Part shown: positions 46,612-55,618 of the stretch, piece by piece
How positions within the stretch are numbered: the stretch's first letter is position 1
How the letters are laid out: each line of letters begins with the position of its first letter
NCBI GenBank assembly: GCA_963662395.1
Contig: OY759511.1
Span: 2,914,001-2,978,000 of the forward strand
Source of the DNA: JAPOXR01 sp963662395
GTDB lineage: Bacteria > Pseudomonadota > Alphaproteobacteria > Rhodobacterales > Rhodobacteraceae
Length of the DNA: 64,000 nucleotides
Direction of reading: 5' to 3'
Translations under genes and position numbers: made by a program
The notes under the pieces: model-generated
Told to the model about the DNA's origin: nothing
What the model saw: the letters and a program-made list of their open reading frames with translations, nothing else
Databases searched by the model: none

Positions 46612-48345
46612 TCAGGAATGAACTGCCTTCCTCCGGGCAGGTCCCCTCCATTCCGGCACCCGCTGGTCATGCTTCAGCCGCATTCGCTGGAGGCAGAGTG
46701 CATCGAAGATCTCGTCCAGCGTGCAATCCTGGCTGGTAATGCCGGGCAGGCTCGACATTGCCTCAAGCCGGAACCTGCTGGAGACGCCCGGCGGGTTCTT
46801 TTCATAGGCGGCGTCCCACCAGCCGATCAGCCGGTCCTGGGCATGGCGCAGGAGCGGGTAGGCCGGGAGTTTATCCCGTTTTTGATGCCGGTTCACATTC
46901 CTGTGAGCCGGCATCAGGTTCCAGAGGTCACCGCAGGGCCATGCCGACCAGGGCAGGCAATGATCGACATCCAGGGTCGAAGCGGAGAGGCGCTTGCCGG
47001 TCCAGACACAATGGAGACCTGCCTCGACCATGATTGCCTCGGCCCGCTCCCGGGCCAGCTTCACACAGCGCTGCGGGTCATGCCATTCCATTGCCCGTGC
47101 AATCTGCTCGATCTCCGCCTCCCGGCTCTGGCGAGCGGCATAATGCGTGATGAGCCTGGTCCATTCGGCGATGATCGCGGGTTCGATCCACACGCTGTAG
47201 CGTTGCAGCGCCATCCACAGATGTCGCGGGATCAGCATGTCGCCAAATCGTGACAGGTATTCGTGATCGAGATGCATCCGGCTCCGAAATCGCCCCGGAG
47301 ATCTCCTCCGAACCGGAAATACCGGTTCGCCATTCGGATAGGTGGTATAGGTGGCCGGCATGACGGCGATATTGGTCGCAGCGTCACGCAGTGCCTGGTG
47401 GAGATACCTGGCAGGATCGCCGGAGAATACCATGCCGGCCCGCAGATCGTGTTGCCGACCATGCCCGAGAAGCTCGCGGAACGGCTCCTTGGCAAAACCG
47501 AGACCGCCCAACCCGTCATTTGTCGGTGTCTGGGGAAGTTTCATGGCGACCAGCGGCCAGAACAGGCGAAGCCAGGTCAACGAGACCAGCCCCATGGGGA
47601 TGGTCATGAATTCGTCATCATGCTCGCGTGCGAGACCGGCCGAGCCGTCGGCAATCCGGCACAAAACCCTCAACATGGCCAGCTTGTAGGTCGAACTCTT
47701 GACGTCGTTCAGGATGACATGGCGCAGCAGCGGCAGCGCCCCGGTCCCGTCATCGGGCAGCCTGATCGCCAAGCGGACCCAGCTGATGTCATGCCGGCCA
47801 AGCAGGTCCGCGGCCTTGTCGCGCAATTCGACGAACGCGCCATGGTCGCGGGCAAGCGACTCCAGCTCTTCCGGTCCGACCGGATGAATTCCCCGCTTCG
47901 GGTCGGGAGGACCAATGCGCAGCAACATGGCCAGCAAGCCACCGGGCTTGAGGAGATTGATCATCTTGCGAAACGCCCGGCGGCGGTCTCGTTCGGGAAG
48001 GTGCATCCAGACTGCACTGACGAGGATCATGTCGAATGACTGGCCCGAGCGGGTGACCAGGTCGAGCGACGGAAGCCGGTCGTTCATCCAGCCGAAAGCG
48101 CCGGCATGCTGCCGGGCGCCGGCCTTCCGCATCGCCGCGGACGGTTCGACGGCAATGACATCATGTCCCCTGGATGCAATCCAGGCCGCATCGCGCCCGC
48201 TTCCGGCGCCAATGTCGAGAACCCTGGCGGGGGGCTCCGGCAACAGGTCCATGAGCCAGCCATGCACTTCGGGGAATTGCAACTCCTCGTAGCGAGCAGC
48301 GACACTGCCGGCATTGGCCTCATACCAGTGGATCGGGTCCGTCAT
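46612..48345 (-). CDS. SAM methyltransferase - HNH nuclease fusion protein
   Basis: 577 residues. Residues about 1-170 form a class I SAM methyltransferase (VLDIGAGSGRDAAWIASRG, VIAVEPSAAMR, FDMILVSAVWMHLPERDR, LKPGGLLAMLLR). A long middle part (about 170-430) is rich in Trp and Arg and unassigned. Residues about 440-500 form an HNH nuclease: CVWTGKRLSASTLDVDHCLPWSAWPCGDLWNLMPAH with H462, N476 and later His/Asn, although the two leading cysteines of many HNH zinc sites are reduced to one. A short basic tail follows. It looks like one polypeptide combining modification-type and cleavage-type domains. Whether the methyltransferase acts on DNA is not shown, since no DPPY motif is present. Confidence 0.85.
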   Translation of the reverse strand: MTDPIHWYEANAGSVAARYEELQFPEVHGWLMDLLPEPPARVLDIGAGSGRDAAWIASRGHDVIAVEPSAAMRKAGARQHAGAFGWMNDRLPSLDLVTRSGQSFDMILVSAVWMHLPERDRRRAFRKMINLLKPGGLLAMLLRIGPPDPKRGIHPVGPEELESLARDHGAFVELRDKAADLLGRHDISWVRLAIRLPDDGTGALPLLRHVILNDVKSSTYKLAMLRVLCRIADGSAGLAREHDDEFMTIPMGLVSLTWLRLFWPLVAMKLPQTPTNDGLGGLGFAKEPFRELLGHGRQHDLRAGMVFSGDPARYLHQALRDAATNIAVMPATYTTYPNGEPVFPVRRRSPGRFRSRMHLDHEYLSRFGDMLIPRHLWMALQRYSVWIEPAIIAEWTRLITHYAARQSREAEIEQIARAMEWHDPQRCVKLARERAEAIMVEAGLHCVWTGKRLSASTLDVDHCLPWSAWPCGDLWNLMPAHRNVNRHQKRDKLPAYPLLRHAQDRLIGWWDAAYEKNPPGVSSRFRLEAMSSLPGITSQDCTLDEIFDALCLQRMRLKHDQRVPEWRGPARRKAVHS

Positions 48346-48640
48346 TCCTTCTCCCGCAAGAGACTTCCCGGCAGACAGCCGGAGACTGCGCGCCGACCGC
48401 CAGACCTGGCCAGCAAACCCACATTACCTTCCAGGTCTGGACGGGTGTAGCACTTTGGTGGTTTCATGCGGAGATCGGCCGAGTGCGTTGTTCCCATTGT
48501 CTTCGCCGGGCAGGCCGGGTCTGCAATGGCGGGTGAAATGCTCATCGCAAACTGATCCGCCTGGGCAAGGACAGCCGAACTGGTTGAGGCGGGCGATACA
48601 TGGAATACATATGGTCCGAATCCGGTCCTGCCGATTGCCA
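48346..48640. other. Divergent promoter region
   Basis: About 295 bp between the divergent fusion gene and the ABC exporter; no gene or clear operator recognised. Confidence 0.4.
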
Positions 48641-50485
48641 ATGATGAATCTGTGGAAATTCGACCCCTATGCGCCCTCGGATGGCGAGCCGCCACGGACT
48701 CTCGGCAGATTCTACCTCTGGTGCCTGAAGGGGGCATTGCCGGCCATCTGCACCGGATCGGCGGTGTCGATGCTGGCCGGGACTCTTGAAGTCTACACGG
48801 CCCTCCTTCTCGGCCTGGTCATCGACAGCGCCCTGGCCACCGAGCGAAGCCTGCTGTTTGCCGAGAACGCGGTGCTGCTGGCAGCGGCGATGGCATTCTT
48901 CCTGTTGCTCCGCCCGATCGTGTTCGGCCTGAGTTCGGTATTTTCGTCTGTCGTCATCGGCCCGAATGTCAGCGCGCTGGTTCTCTCCCGCCTTCACCGC
49001 CACACGCTGGAGCAGTCGGTCTCCTTCTTCGATGATGATTTTGCCGGGCGGATCGCCCAGAAACAGTTGCAGGCATCGCGTGCGGTGACCGACACCGTGG
49101 TCGAAGTGGTCAATGTGGTGTCGTTTGCGGTGGCCTCGCTCGTCGGATCGATGCTGCTGCTGTCGTCGATTGATTTGAGGGTGGCGGCGGCACTGGCCCT
49201 GTGGGTGATGGTCTATGTGCTGCTCATTCGCTGGTTTCTGCCGCGCATACGGATGCATTCGCGGGAACGAGCCGGTGCCCGGTCGAACCTTTCCGGGCAG
49301 ATCGTCGACACCATCACCAATATCCGCACGGTCAAGCTGTTTGCGCATCGCAGGTACGAGGACCGGACGGCCCTGGATGCGCTGCAGAAATTCCGCCTGA
49401 AGGCGCTGGGCTTCGGGCGTGTGGCGTCGGGATTCAGATTTTCGCTGATGTCGGTTTCGGGGGCGTTGCCGGTCACCCTTGTCGGCGGTGCCCTGATGCT
49501 GTGGTCGCAGGGAGCGGCGTCGGCAGGAGACATTGCCGCAACCGGGGCGGTCTCGATCCGGATCGCCCAGATGTCGGGCTGGGTCAGCTTCGTCATGATG
49601 GCGATCTATTCGAATATCGGCGAGGCAGAGGACGGCATGCGCACCCTGGCGGTTTCGCATTCCATGCGTGACCGGGACGGGGCGCGGTCCGATGTCAGGC
49701 TGTCGGGCGACATCGAGTTCAGCAATGTGTCGTTTGCCTATGACCGGCATGAGGGCGGGCTGCGCGATGTCAGTTTCCGGATTGCCGCCCGCGAGCATGT
49801 GGGGCTGGTCGGTTCGTCCGGAGCCGGAAAGTCGACCTGCGCCGCCCTGCTGATGCGTCTTTATGATCCCGAGAAGGGATCAATCCGGATTGACGGCCAT
49901 GATCTGGGCGAGTTGACGCAGGAGAGGCTGCGCAGCCAGATCAGCATGGTGACCCAGGAGACGGCCATGTTCAACCGGTCGGCACTGGAAAACATTGCCT
50001 ATGGCAAGCCCGGGGCCTCGGCCGAGGAGGTCGTCGAAGCAGCCAGGCGGGCAGAAGCCCACGAATTCATTCTCGAACTCGAGGACCAGTTCGGCCGTCG
50101 GGGCTACGATGCCTATCTCGGCGAGCGCGGTGTCAGGCTGTCGGGTGGGCAGCGGCAACGGATTGCCCTTGCCAGGGCCGTGCTCAAGGACGCGCCGGTC
50201 CTGGTACTCGACGAAGCGACTTCGGCACTCGATTCAACCGTGGAAGCGTCAATCCAGGACGCGCTGATCCACGTGATGGAACAGAAAACGGTCATCGCCA
50301 TTGCCCACAGGTTGTCCACAATCCTGCGCATGCACAGGATCATCGTTCTCGAGAATGGCCGGGTGGTCGAACAGGGAACGCATGACGAGCTCCTGGCCCG
50401 GGGTGGGCAATTCTCGCAGCATTGGGATCGCCAGCTCGGAGGATTCATCGGCATCGACCACGCCGAAGACCGGAAGGCGGGCTGA
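48641..50485 (+). CDS. ABC exporter, fused membrane and ATPase domains (MsbA/multidrug type)
   Basis: About 614 residues from ATG 48641 (an adjacent ATG 48644 is equivalent; neither has a strong ribosome site). Six membrane segments in residues 30-330 are followed by a complete ATPase: Walker A GSSGAGKST, Q-loop, signature LSGGQRQRIALARA, Walker B VLVLDEATSALD, H-loop AIAHRLST. Works as a homodimer in the inner membrane exporting lipids, drugs or peptides; substrate unknown. Monocistronic. Confidence 0.9.
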   Translation: MMNLWKFDPYAPSDGEPPRTLGRFYLWCLKGALPAICTGSAVSMLAGTLEVYTALLLGLVIDSALATERSLLFAENAVLLAAAMAFFLLLRPIVFGLSSVFSSVVIGPNVSALVLSRLHRHTLEQSVSFFDDDFAGRIAQKQLQASRAVTDTVVEVVNVVSFAVASLVGSMLLLSSIDLRVAAALALWVMVYVLLIRWFLPRIRMHSRERAGARSNLSGQIVDTITNIRTVKLFAHRRYEDRTALDALQKFRLKALGFGRVASGFRFSLMSVSGALPVTLVGGALMLWSQGAASAGDIAATGAVSIRIAQMSGWVSFVMMAIYSNIGEAEDGMRTLAVSHSMRDRDGARSDVRLSGDIEFSNVSFAYDRHEGGLRDVSFRIAAREHVGLVGSSGAGKSTCAALLMRLYDPEKGSIRIDGHDLGELTQERLRSQISMVTQETAMFNRSALENIAYGKPGASAEEVVEAARRAEAHEFILELEDQFGRRGYDAYLGERGVRLSGGQRQRIALARAVLKDAPVLVLDEATSALDSTVEASIQDALIHVMEQKTVIAIAHRLSTILRMHRIIVLENGRVVEQGTHDELLARGGQFSQHWDRQLGGFIGIDHAEDRKAG

Positions 50486-50739
50486 TGCCGTCGGGGCCTG
50501 GTGATGGCGAATGACGAGGGTATTCGAAATTGTTTCGGGTATTTGCCCCGGGTTTGCCCCGCTTTCGAAGGATCTGGCGTCTTTTGGACACAGCTTCGCC
50601 TGCGGCATCCCCGGTGCCATGCCCCGGAAGCACCGGCGGGTGCCGACAGGTTCGGCGCCGGTGGTCCTGCCTCGTGCATCCCGGCAGGCAGACACCGCAT
50701 CGGGCCGCGCATCCGCCCACGGCATCCCGGCCGGTCAGC

Positions 50740-51113
50740 CATGCCCGGACCTCGTCCCGGCTGCCCTCGCAGGGCGGCGGCAGCACGACCTGTCCGTCCA
50801 CGACGGTCGTAATCAGGCAGCCGTAGGCGTCGCGGTGGAACACCACCGTGTCCCCTTCCTCCCAGCTGCGGATGTCTGCCGCCTGCGCGCGCGTCAGCCT
50901 CCGGTCCACCAGCCGGTCGATGCGGAGGGTCCTTCCGTGCAGCGCGCGCCCGGCTTCAAGCCCTTCGCGGATCGCGTCGTTGACCTCGCGCCGGATCGCG
51001 CGGGTGGGAGCCATGATTGCCGTCCCCTCCCGCTCCTCCGGGCCGAGCGCTGGCCAGCGTCGTCCGGCCGCGGCGGCCAGCTCGCCGCGCGGGACCTCGC
51101 GCACCCGCTCGCC
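50740..51113 (-). pseudogene. MobF-type conjugative relaxase/helicase fragment
   Basis: About 125 residues typical of the helicase part of TraA/MobF relaxases: VREVPRGELAAAAGRRWPAL, PEEREGTAIMAPTRAIRREVNDAIREGLEAG, LHGRTLRIDRLVDRRLTRAQAADI and YEEGD-like EEGDTVVFHRDAYGCLI. The frame runs on without homology to 50445. It is fused in frame to an NnrS remnant upstream and shares its tail sequence with debris at 13.3 kb. Evidence of a past integrative or conjugative element. Confidence 0.75.
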
Positions 51114-51326
51114 GGTGTCGAGACCACGCCAGCGGCTGAGCCTGGCGGACTGCACGATACCCGAGGCGAGCAGCAGCCATCCCGTCCCTGGTGCCGCCGG
51201 TTGGGCAACCCAGGCGACCAGTGCAACAAGGTCGAGTCCGAGGGCCAGCCCGTCGAGCCGCCCGAAATTCGGCGGCAGGATTTTGCTGCCCCGGGCGGTC
51301 AGCCAGTTCCGCGTGAATGCCGACAT
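51114..51326 (-). pseudogene. NnrS-family membrane protein fragment
   Basis: 71 residues, SAFTRNWLTARGSKILPPNFGRLDGLALGLDLVALVAWV through QSARLSRWRGL, match the middle of NnrS haem/copper-containing membrane proteins (IPSFTRNWLxxRG...PxPFxRxDxxAL). The rest is missing; the fragment runs straight into relaxase sequence, so an internal deletion or recombination fused the two. Confidence 0.65.
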
Positions 51327-51856
51327 GAGTGCGCTTCTCCGGACGGGCTTCGAGTGGCAACCGGCTGAGGCGGCCCGGACGGTCTCCGGGCGGCTGATCT
51401 CGCTTCTCTCGGGTGAGCCATGGGAGGGGGAGAGGGAGGCATGAGCGTGTGGCGGGCCGACTCATCAGGCGGTGTTGCAGCGAGTTCGACGCGGCGGCTA
51501 CGGGCTGAAGGCGTGGCCCGTGTTGCTCGAACCAGTCGCAGGCGGCTCGGCTCTTTTGCGAACCGGACAGCGGCAAGACCGTGTTCATCCGTGGTGCCGG
51601 TGACTCGGTGGGACTGGAATCCCGTTTGCTGGAGCTTGCGTGCCTGGTGGATCATGCAATCCGGGAATTCAATCCTTCACGTAGCGGAAAGGCGTCCTTC
51701 CTGTCGCCGTCATGTTGTCAATGGCGAGAGGACCAACAGGCGGAACTGCATGATCCCGAACTCCCGAGGAGATGCCCGGGACCGATATTGCGGGAGCCGA
51801 CTCGTGCACGATCGGAATTGCTCAGTGATCTCGGGACCAGGCCCAATCCACGATGT
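51327..51856. other. Gap of about 530 bp, nothing recognised
   Basis: Open frames on both strands but no product or ribosome site that can be supported. Probably more remnant of the excised element. Confidence 0.4.
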
Positions 51857-52546
51857 CTATCTTCGGAGATAGGCGGCCAGCCGGGCATCCGGCTCGGCAA
51901 TCAGTTTGCGTGTCGGTTGTGGGGAATCGACGTTGCCGTCTGTCACGAAGACGGTGCGGGCTGCGAAGCCCAGCGCGTCTTCGGGGTCGTGCGTCACCAT
52001 CAGGATGGTTGCGTCAGGAAGGAGCCGTGGCAGAAGGTCCAGCATGTCGGCGCGCAGGGCGGGACCAAGGGCGGCAAAGGGCTCGTCGAGCAAGACCAGC
52101 TTGCGTCTCGAGACCAGAGCCCGCGCCAGGGCGGCGCGGCTTTGCTGGCCTCCCGACAGGCCGCCGGGTCTGCGGGCGGCAAACTCCGACAGACCCACCT
52201 CGTCAAGCGCGGTGCCGGCAATGGCCAATGCTTCGGCGCCCGGGCGCGCCGAAGGGTTTATACCCAGTGCGACATTGGTCAGTATGTCGAGATGTGGAAA
52301 GAGGTTGTTGTCCTGGAACAGCATGGTGATCGGGCGCCGCGCCGGCGCCAGTGCGGTCAGGTCGGTTTCGTTCCACGATATGTGGCCCCGGTCTGCGGCC
52401 TCGAACCCGGCGATCAGGGCCAGCAACGTGGATTTTCCGCCGCCCGAGGGGCCGATCACTGCAACCCGTTCGCCGGTTTCGATTGTCATGTCGGCTTCCA
52501 GCAGGAAATCCCCGCGGCAGTAACGCAGTTGCTCAATTTTCAGCAT
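51857..52546 (-). CDS. thiQ: Thiamine ABC transporter ATPase ThiQ
   Basis: 229 residues from ATG 52544-52546. Walker A GPSGGGKST, LFQDNNLFPHLDILTNVALG (the ThiQ-typical Q-loop), signature LSGGQQSRAALARAL, and Walker B LVLLDEPFAALGP. The small single-domain size is typical of ThiQ. Its start lies inside the end of thiP (14-bp overlap), last gene of thiBPQ. Confidence 0.92.
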   Translation of the reverse strand: MLKIEQLRYCRGDFLLEADMTIETGERVAVIGPSGGGKSTLLALIAGFEAADRGHISWNETDLTALAPARRPITMLFQDNNLFPHLDILTNVALGINPSARPGAEALAIAGTALDEVGLSEFAARRPGGLSGGQQSRAALARALVSRRKLVLLDEPFAALGPALRADMLDLLPRLLPDATILMVTHDPEDALGFAARTVFVTDGNVDSPQPTRKLIAEPDARLAAYLRR

Positions 52547-54101
52547 CGATCCGACCTCCCCGGTCAAACACCCAGAACAGCCCGAAACTGAGCAGCATGA
52601 GCAGCGTCGCGGCACCGGCGGCGTCACCCATCTGGTAGGAGCCCATCAACCGGTAGATCTGAAGCGGAAGCGTCGCGGTGTCAGGATCGGCGAAGAGCGC
52701 AATGACTCCGAGATCACCCATGCTCAGGGCGGCGGCAATTCCGGCCGAAAATCCCAGCGGACGGCGCAGGCGCGGGACAAGCAGGAGCCGGAGGCGGGCC
52801 ATTCCTGTCATGCCGAGGCTGTCGGCCAGCCTGCCGAATTCCTTCTCGGCCACTTCAACAGCCGGAGTGAGGACACGCAGCACGAAAGGCAGGGTCATGA
52901 GCGAATTGACAAGAATGGTTACCGGAATTGCCAGGAGGGACGGGTCAATCCAGGGAAAGGTGATCAGGAAAAGGCCGGTGCCGAGAACCAGCGGCGAAGC
53001 GGCGATTGCGAGAAGCCCGGCACCTTCAACCATGCGGCCCCTCCGGCCCAGCCGGTTTGCAGCCACGGACATCAACAGCCCTGCGGTCACGGTGACGAGT
53101 GCGGAAGTCAACGCCATGAGCAACGATCTCACGGCCGCGGTCAGGACGGGCTGCGGAAGCGCAAGGAGCTTCGGGGCACCGGTCGCCAAGACGGCGGCCA
53201 GCGGCGCCAGGAGGAAGAGAGCGGCCAGGATGATGGTGGCAAGGTCGGTCGCCCGCAATGTCGGCCGGTCTGCATCCCATCGGCGAATCGTGCGATCAAG
53301 ACCCGATCCGAAGCGGGGAGCGGTCACAAGCCGAAGCGCAGCGACTGCAGCAATGCCGGTAAGGACCAACTGACATGCCGACATCAATGCCGCCCGCGAC
53401 AAATCGAATTCGAATCGCAGCGCCTGGTAGATTGCCAGTTCGATCGTCGTTGCCCGCGGGCCCCCACCGAGCGTCAGGGCTACGGCAAAACTGGTCGTGC
53501 AGATGATCAGGATCAGAAGCAGGGTGCCGGGGAAGACCCTGACCACCATTGGCAGTTCGAGATGCCACTGCACGGCACCGGGTGACATGCCAAGCGAGGC
53601 AGCAAGCCGGAACCGTTCGGCAGGAATCTCCTGCCAGCCCTGCAGGAGGAGCCGCGTTGCGAGCGGGAGATTGAAGAACACATGCGCCAATACAACGCCG
53701 TGCAGCCCGTAGATGCGGATGGTCGGCAACCCGGCAGCCTCGAGAGCCGCATTCACCAGACCGCTTCGGCCGAAGATTGCCAGCAGGCCGAAGATTGCCA
53801 CGATGACCGGGAGCAGGAACGGTGCGCCGAGCAGCGCAATGACCAGGTGGCGGCCCGGGAATTCCCGACGCGACAATGCCCGCGCCAACGGCACCGCCAG
53901 CGTCACGCTCAGCACGGCCGACAGCACGGCCTGGAGCAGGGTAAATCGAATGGCCGCCCAGTCTGCGGCAGACGGGCCGTGTCCGGGCCCGGCGGCGATG
54001 AAGACCGCCGCAACTGTCGTGAGGATCAGGGCCGGGACCGCCGCTGCGATGGCAATCCCGGACCAGCCCGCATATCCTAGCGGCTGAGCACCGTCAGCCA
54101 T
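52533..54101 (-). CDS. thiP: Thiamine ABC transporter permease ThiP
   Basis: 522 residues, about 12 membrane segments in two homologous halves, each with an EAA loop (ERFRLAASLGMSPGAVQWHLELPMV and KEFGRLADSLGMTGMARLRLLLVPRL). Inner-membrane channel of the thiamine/TPP importer. The start overlaps the thiB 3' end by 25 bp. Confidence 0.92.
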   Translation of the reverse strand: MADGAQPLGYAGWSGIAIAAAVPALILTTVAAVFIAAGPGHGPSAADWAAIRFTLLQAVLSAVLSVTLAVPLARALSRREFPGRHLVIALLGAPFLLPVIVAIFGLLAIFGRSGLVNAALEAAGLPTIRIYGLHGVVLAHVFFNLPLATRLLLQGWQEIPAERFRLAASLGMSPGAVQWHLELPMVVRVFPGTLLLILIICTTSFAVALTLGGGPRATTIELAIYQALRFEFDLSRAALMSACQLVLTGIAAVAALRLVTAPRFGSGLDRTIRRWDADRPTLRATDLATIILAALFLLAPLAAVLATGAPKLLALPQPVLTAAVRSLLMALTSALVTVTAGLLMSVAANRLGRRGRMVEGAGLLAIAASPLVLGTGLFLITFPWIDPSLLAIPVTILVNSLMTLPFVLRVLTPAVEVAEKEFGRLADSLGMTGMARLRLLLVPRLRRPLGFSAGIAAALSMGDLGVIALFADPDTATLPLQIYRLMGSYQMGDAAGAATLLMLLSFGLFWVFDRGGRIDAEN

Positions 54102-55063
54102 TCATCCAGCGCCATGTCGCGCAAATCCCGCGCTTCGACCGGATCGAACAACAATGCCCGCTCCGGTTCGATGAGAGTGTCGAACCCCTCCGGCAGGCCG
54201 TCTTCCGGCATCACTGCCGGATACATCCAGTTCGTTGTCGGAATGATGGCCTGGAATTCGTCGGTCAGCATGAAGGCCAGGAATTGATCGGCAAGCCCGG
54301 GCTGGTCGCTGGCCTTGAGCTTCCCGGCGATCTCGATCTGCATGTAGTGACCCTCGTCGAACAAGGCCGCCGCCTTCGAGCCGTCGCTTTCGGCGATCAG
54401 GTGATAGGCAGGCGATGTCGTATAGCTCAACACCATGTCGGCTTCGCCCTCCAGGAACAGGCCATAGGCCTCGGACCAGCCCGGGGTGACGGTCACGATA
54501 TTGTCGGCAAGCGATTCCCAGATCCCGGCCGCCTCGTCGCCATGGGCCGCCTTGACCCAGAGCAACAATCCGAGGCCGGGCGTCGAGGATCGCGGATCCT
54601 GGATGATGATGCTTGAATCTCCGCTGCCCAGCGAGGCGAAACCGGTCGGCACATCCGCCATATCCGCATCGTGAACGAAGGCGAAGTAACCCCAGTCATA
54701 GGGCAGGAATATCGGGTCATTCCACGCCGCTGGCAGAGCAAGGCCCGAGGTTGACTGGCCGTGCGGGGCAAACAGCCCGGTCTCGGAAGCTGTTGCAAGC
54801 AGGTTGGTATCAAGACCGAGGACAATATCGGCTTCGCTCCGGGAGCCTTCCAGGCGGATCCGCGACAGCAACGCCGCCCCGTCTCCGGCGGCCGTGAATC
54901 TCAGATCGCAGCCACAATTCGCTTCAAAGGCACTTTCAACCGCCGGGCCGGGGCCCCAGTCGGCAACAAAGCTGTCATAGGTGTAGACGGTCAGGACGGG
55001 CAAATCTCCGGCGATCGCCGGGGATATTGCCAACAGCCCTGCCGCAATTGCGGGGATTCGCAT
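54077..55063 (-). CDS. thiB: Thiamine-binding periplasmic protein ThiB (TbpA)
   Basis: 328 residues, AAGGAG before the start, signal peptide ending SPAIAGD. The opening LTVYTYDSFVADWGPGPAVESAFEANCGCDLRF is the ThiB signature, with ADIVLGLDTNLL and LPYDWGYFAFV in the ligand site. Binds thiamine and its phosphates in the periplasm for ThiPQ. First gene after the TPP riboswitch. Confidence 0.93.
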   Translation of the reverse strand: MRIPAIAAGLLAISPAIAGDLPVLTVYTYDSFVADWGPGPAVESAFEANCGCDLRFTAAGDGAALLSRIRLEGSRSEADIVLGLDTNLLATASETGLFAPHGQSTSGLALPAAWNDPIFLPYDWGYFAFVHDADMADVPTGFASLGSGDSSIIIQDPRSSTPGLGLLLWVKAAHGDEAAGIWESLADNIVTVTPGWSEAYGLFLEGEADMVLSYTTSPAYHLIAESDGSKAAALFDEGHYMQIEIAGKLKASDQPGLADQFLAFMLTDEFQAIIPTTNWMYPAVMPEDGLPEGFDTLIEPERALLFDPVEARDLRDMALDEWLTVLSR

Positions 55064-55085
55064 CGCTCACTCCTTTGCTTCGACG

Positions 55086-55125
55086 GGCGGAGGTTCGGTG
55101 AGGATGATCCTGCCTTCCCTCCGCC
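55086..55125 (-). promoter_or_regulatory. Expression-platform hairpin of the TPP riboswitch
   Basis: In the RNA, GGCGGAGG at the 3' edge of the aptamer (55125 to 55118) can pair with CCTCCGCC (55093 to 55086). Formation would compete with closing of the aptamer and lies just before the thiB ribosome site, suggesting switch control of thiB translation or readthrough. Confidence 0.6.
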
Positions 55126-55200
55126 GGTACTAACCGGTTCAGGTTCAACGGGTTTGCGTCCTGCGCATCTCAGCCAGCCATGCCGGGCACCCCGAGGAAA
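55112..55200 (-). ncRNA. TPP riboswitch (THI element)
   Basis: On the minus strand all conserved blocks occur in order: CTCGGGGTGCC, GGCTGAGATG, ACCCGTTGAACCTGA, CCGGTTAGTACCGGCGGAGGG. It ends about 50 bases before thiB. Binds thiamine pyrophosphate and lowers expression of the importer when the vitamin is plentiful. Confidence 0.95.
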
Positions 55201-55618
55201 GACTCTCTTAGTATGTGTCGCATGAGCCTGCAAGGAATTCATGGATGCCGAAGGAATTGTCGTTCAGCTGCTGGCGGTGTGTGACTGGAGCCGTTCCGCA
55301 TGGAGAGGAAGGGGGATTACGGTTTCCGGTGGCAGGCTGATGACGTGAAGTGCAGGCAGATGGTCGAGCCGCCGCCGCTCCGTGTGACGGCCAGGCTCGA
55401 CACCCCGCAGATGGTCGGGGTGCTGCCGGAGGGCGGGACCGATCCGGCAATCCGGACCAGGAAGGGTTTGCTCAGGCCGACGCCGCCGGGAAGTGAACCC
55501 CGAAAGCCCGCAACCACCCGGTCATGGCCCGGCTGATGGTCTGCTCCAGTCCGGCTGCCACCCTGTTTGTCGCTCGATACGGCAGCGGCGGCCCGCCACC
55601 GGACTCGCTACCAGATCA
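55201..55618. other. Gap of about 420 bp, nothing recognised
   Basis: Spacer between the TPP riboswitch and the decayed toxin gene. A plus-strand ORF at 55300 (GDYGFRWQADDVKCRQMVEPPPL) resembles a short piece seen antisense at 13.7 kb (DHGFRRLADEVRCRPPALVAPL), so some mobile-element debris may be present. Confidence 0.4.

Noticed and set aside
48542..49798. 418-codon minus-strand ORF
   Set aside because: Antisense to the ABC exporter membrane domain; His/Arg/Gln-rich with no known fold.
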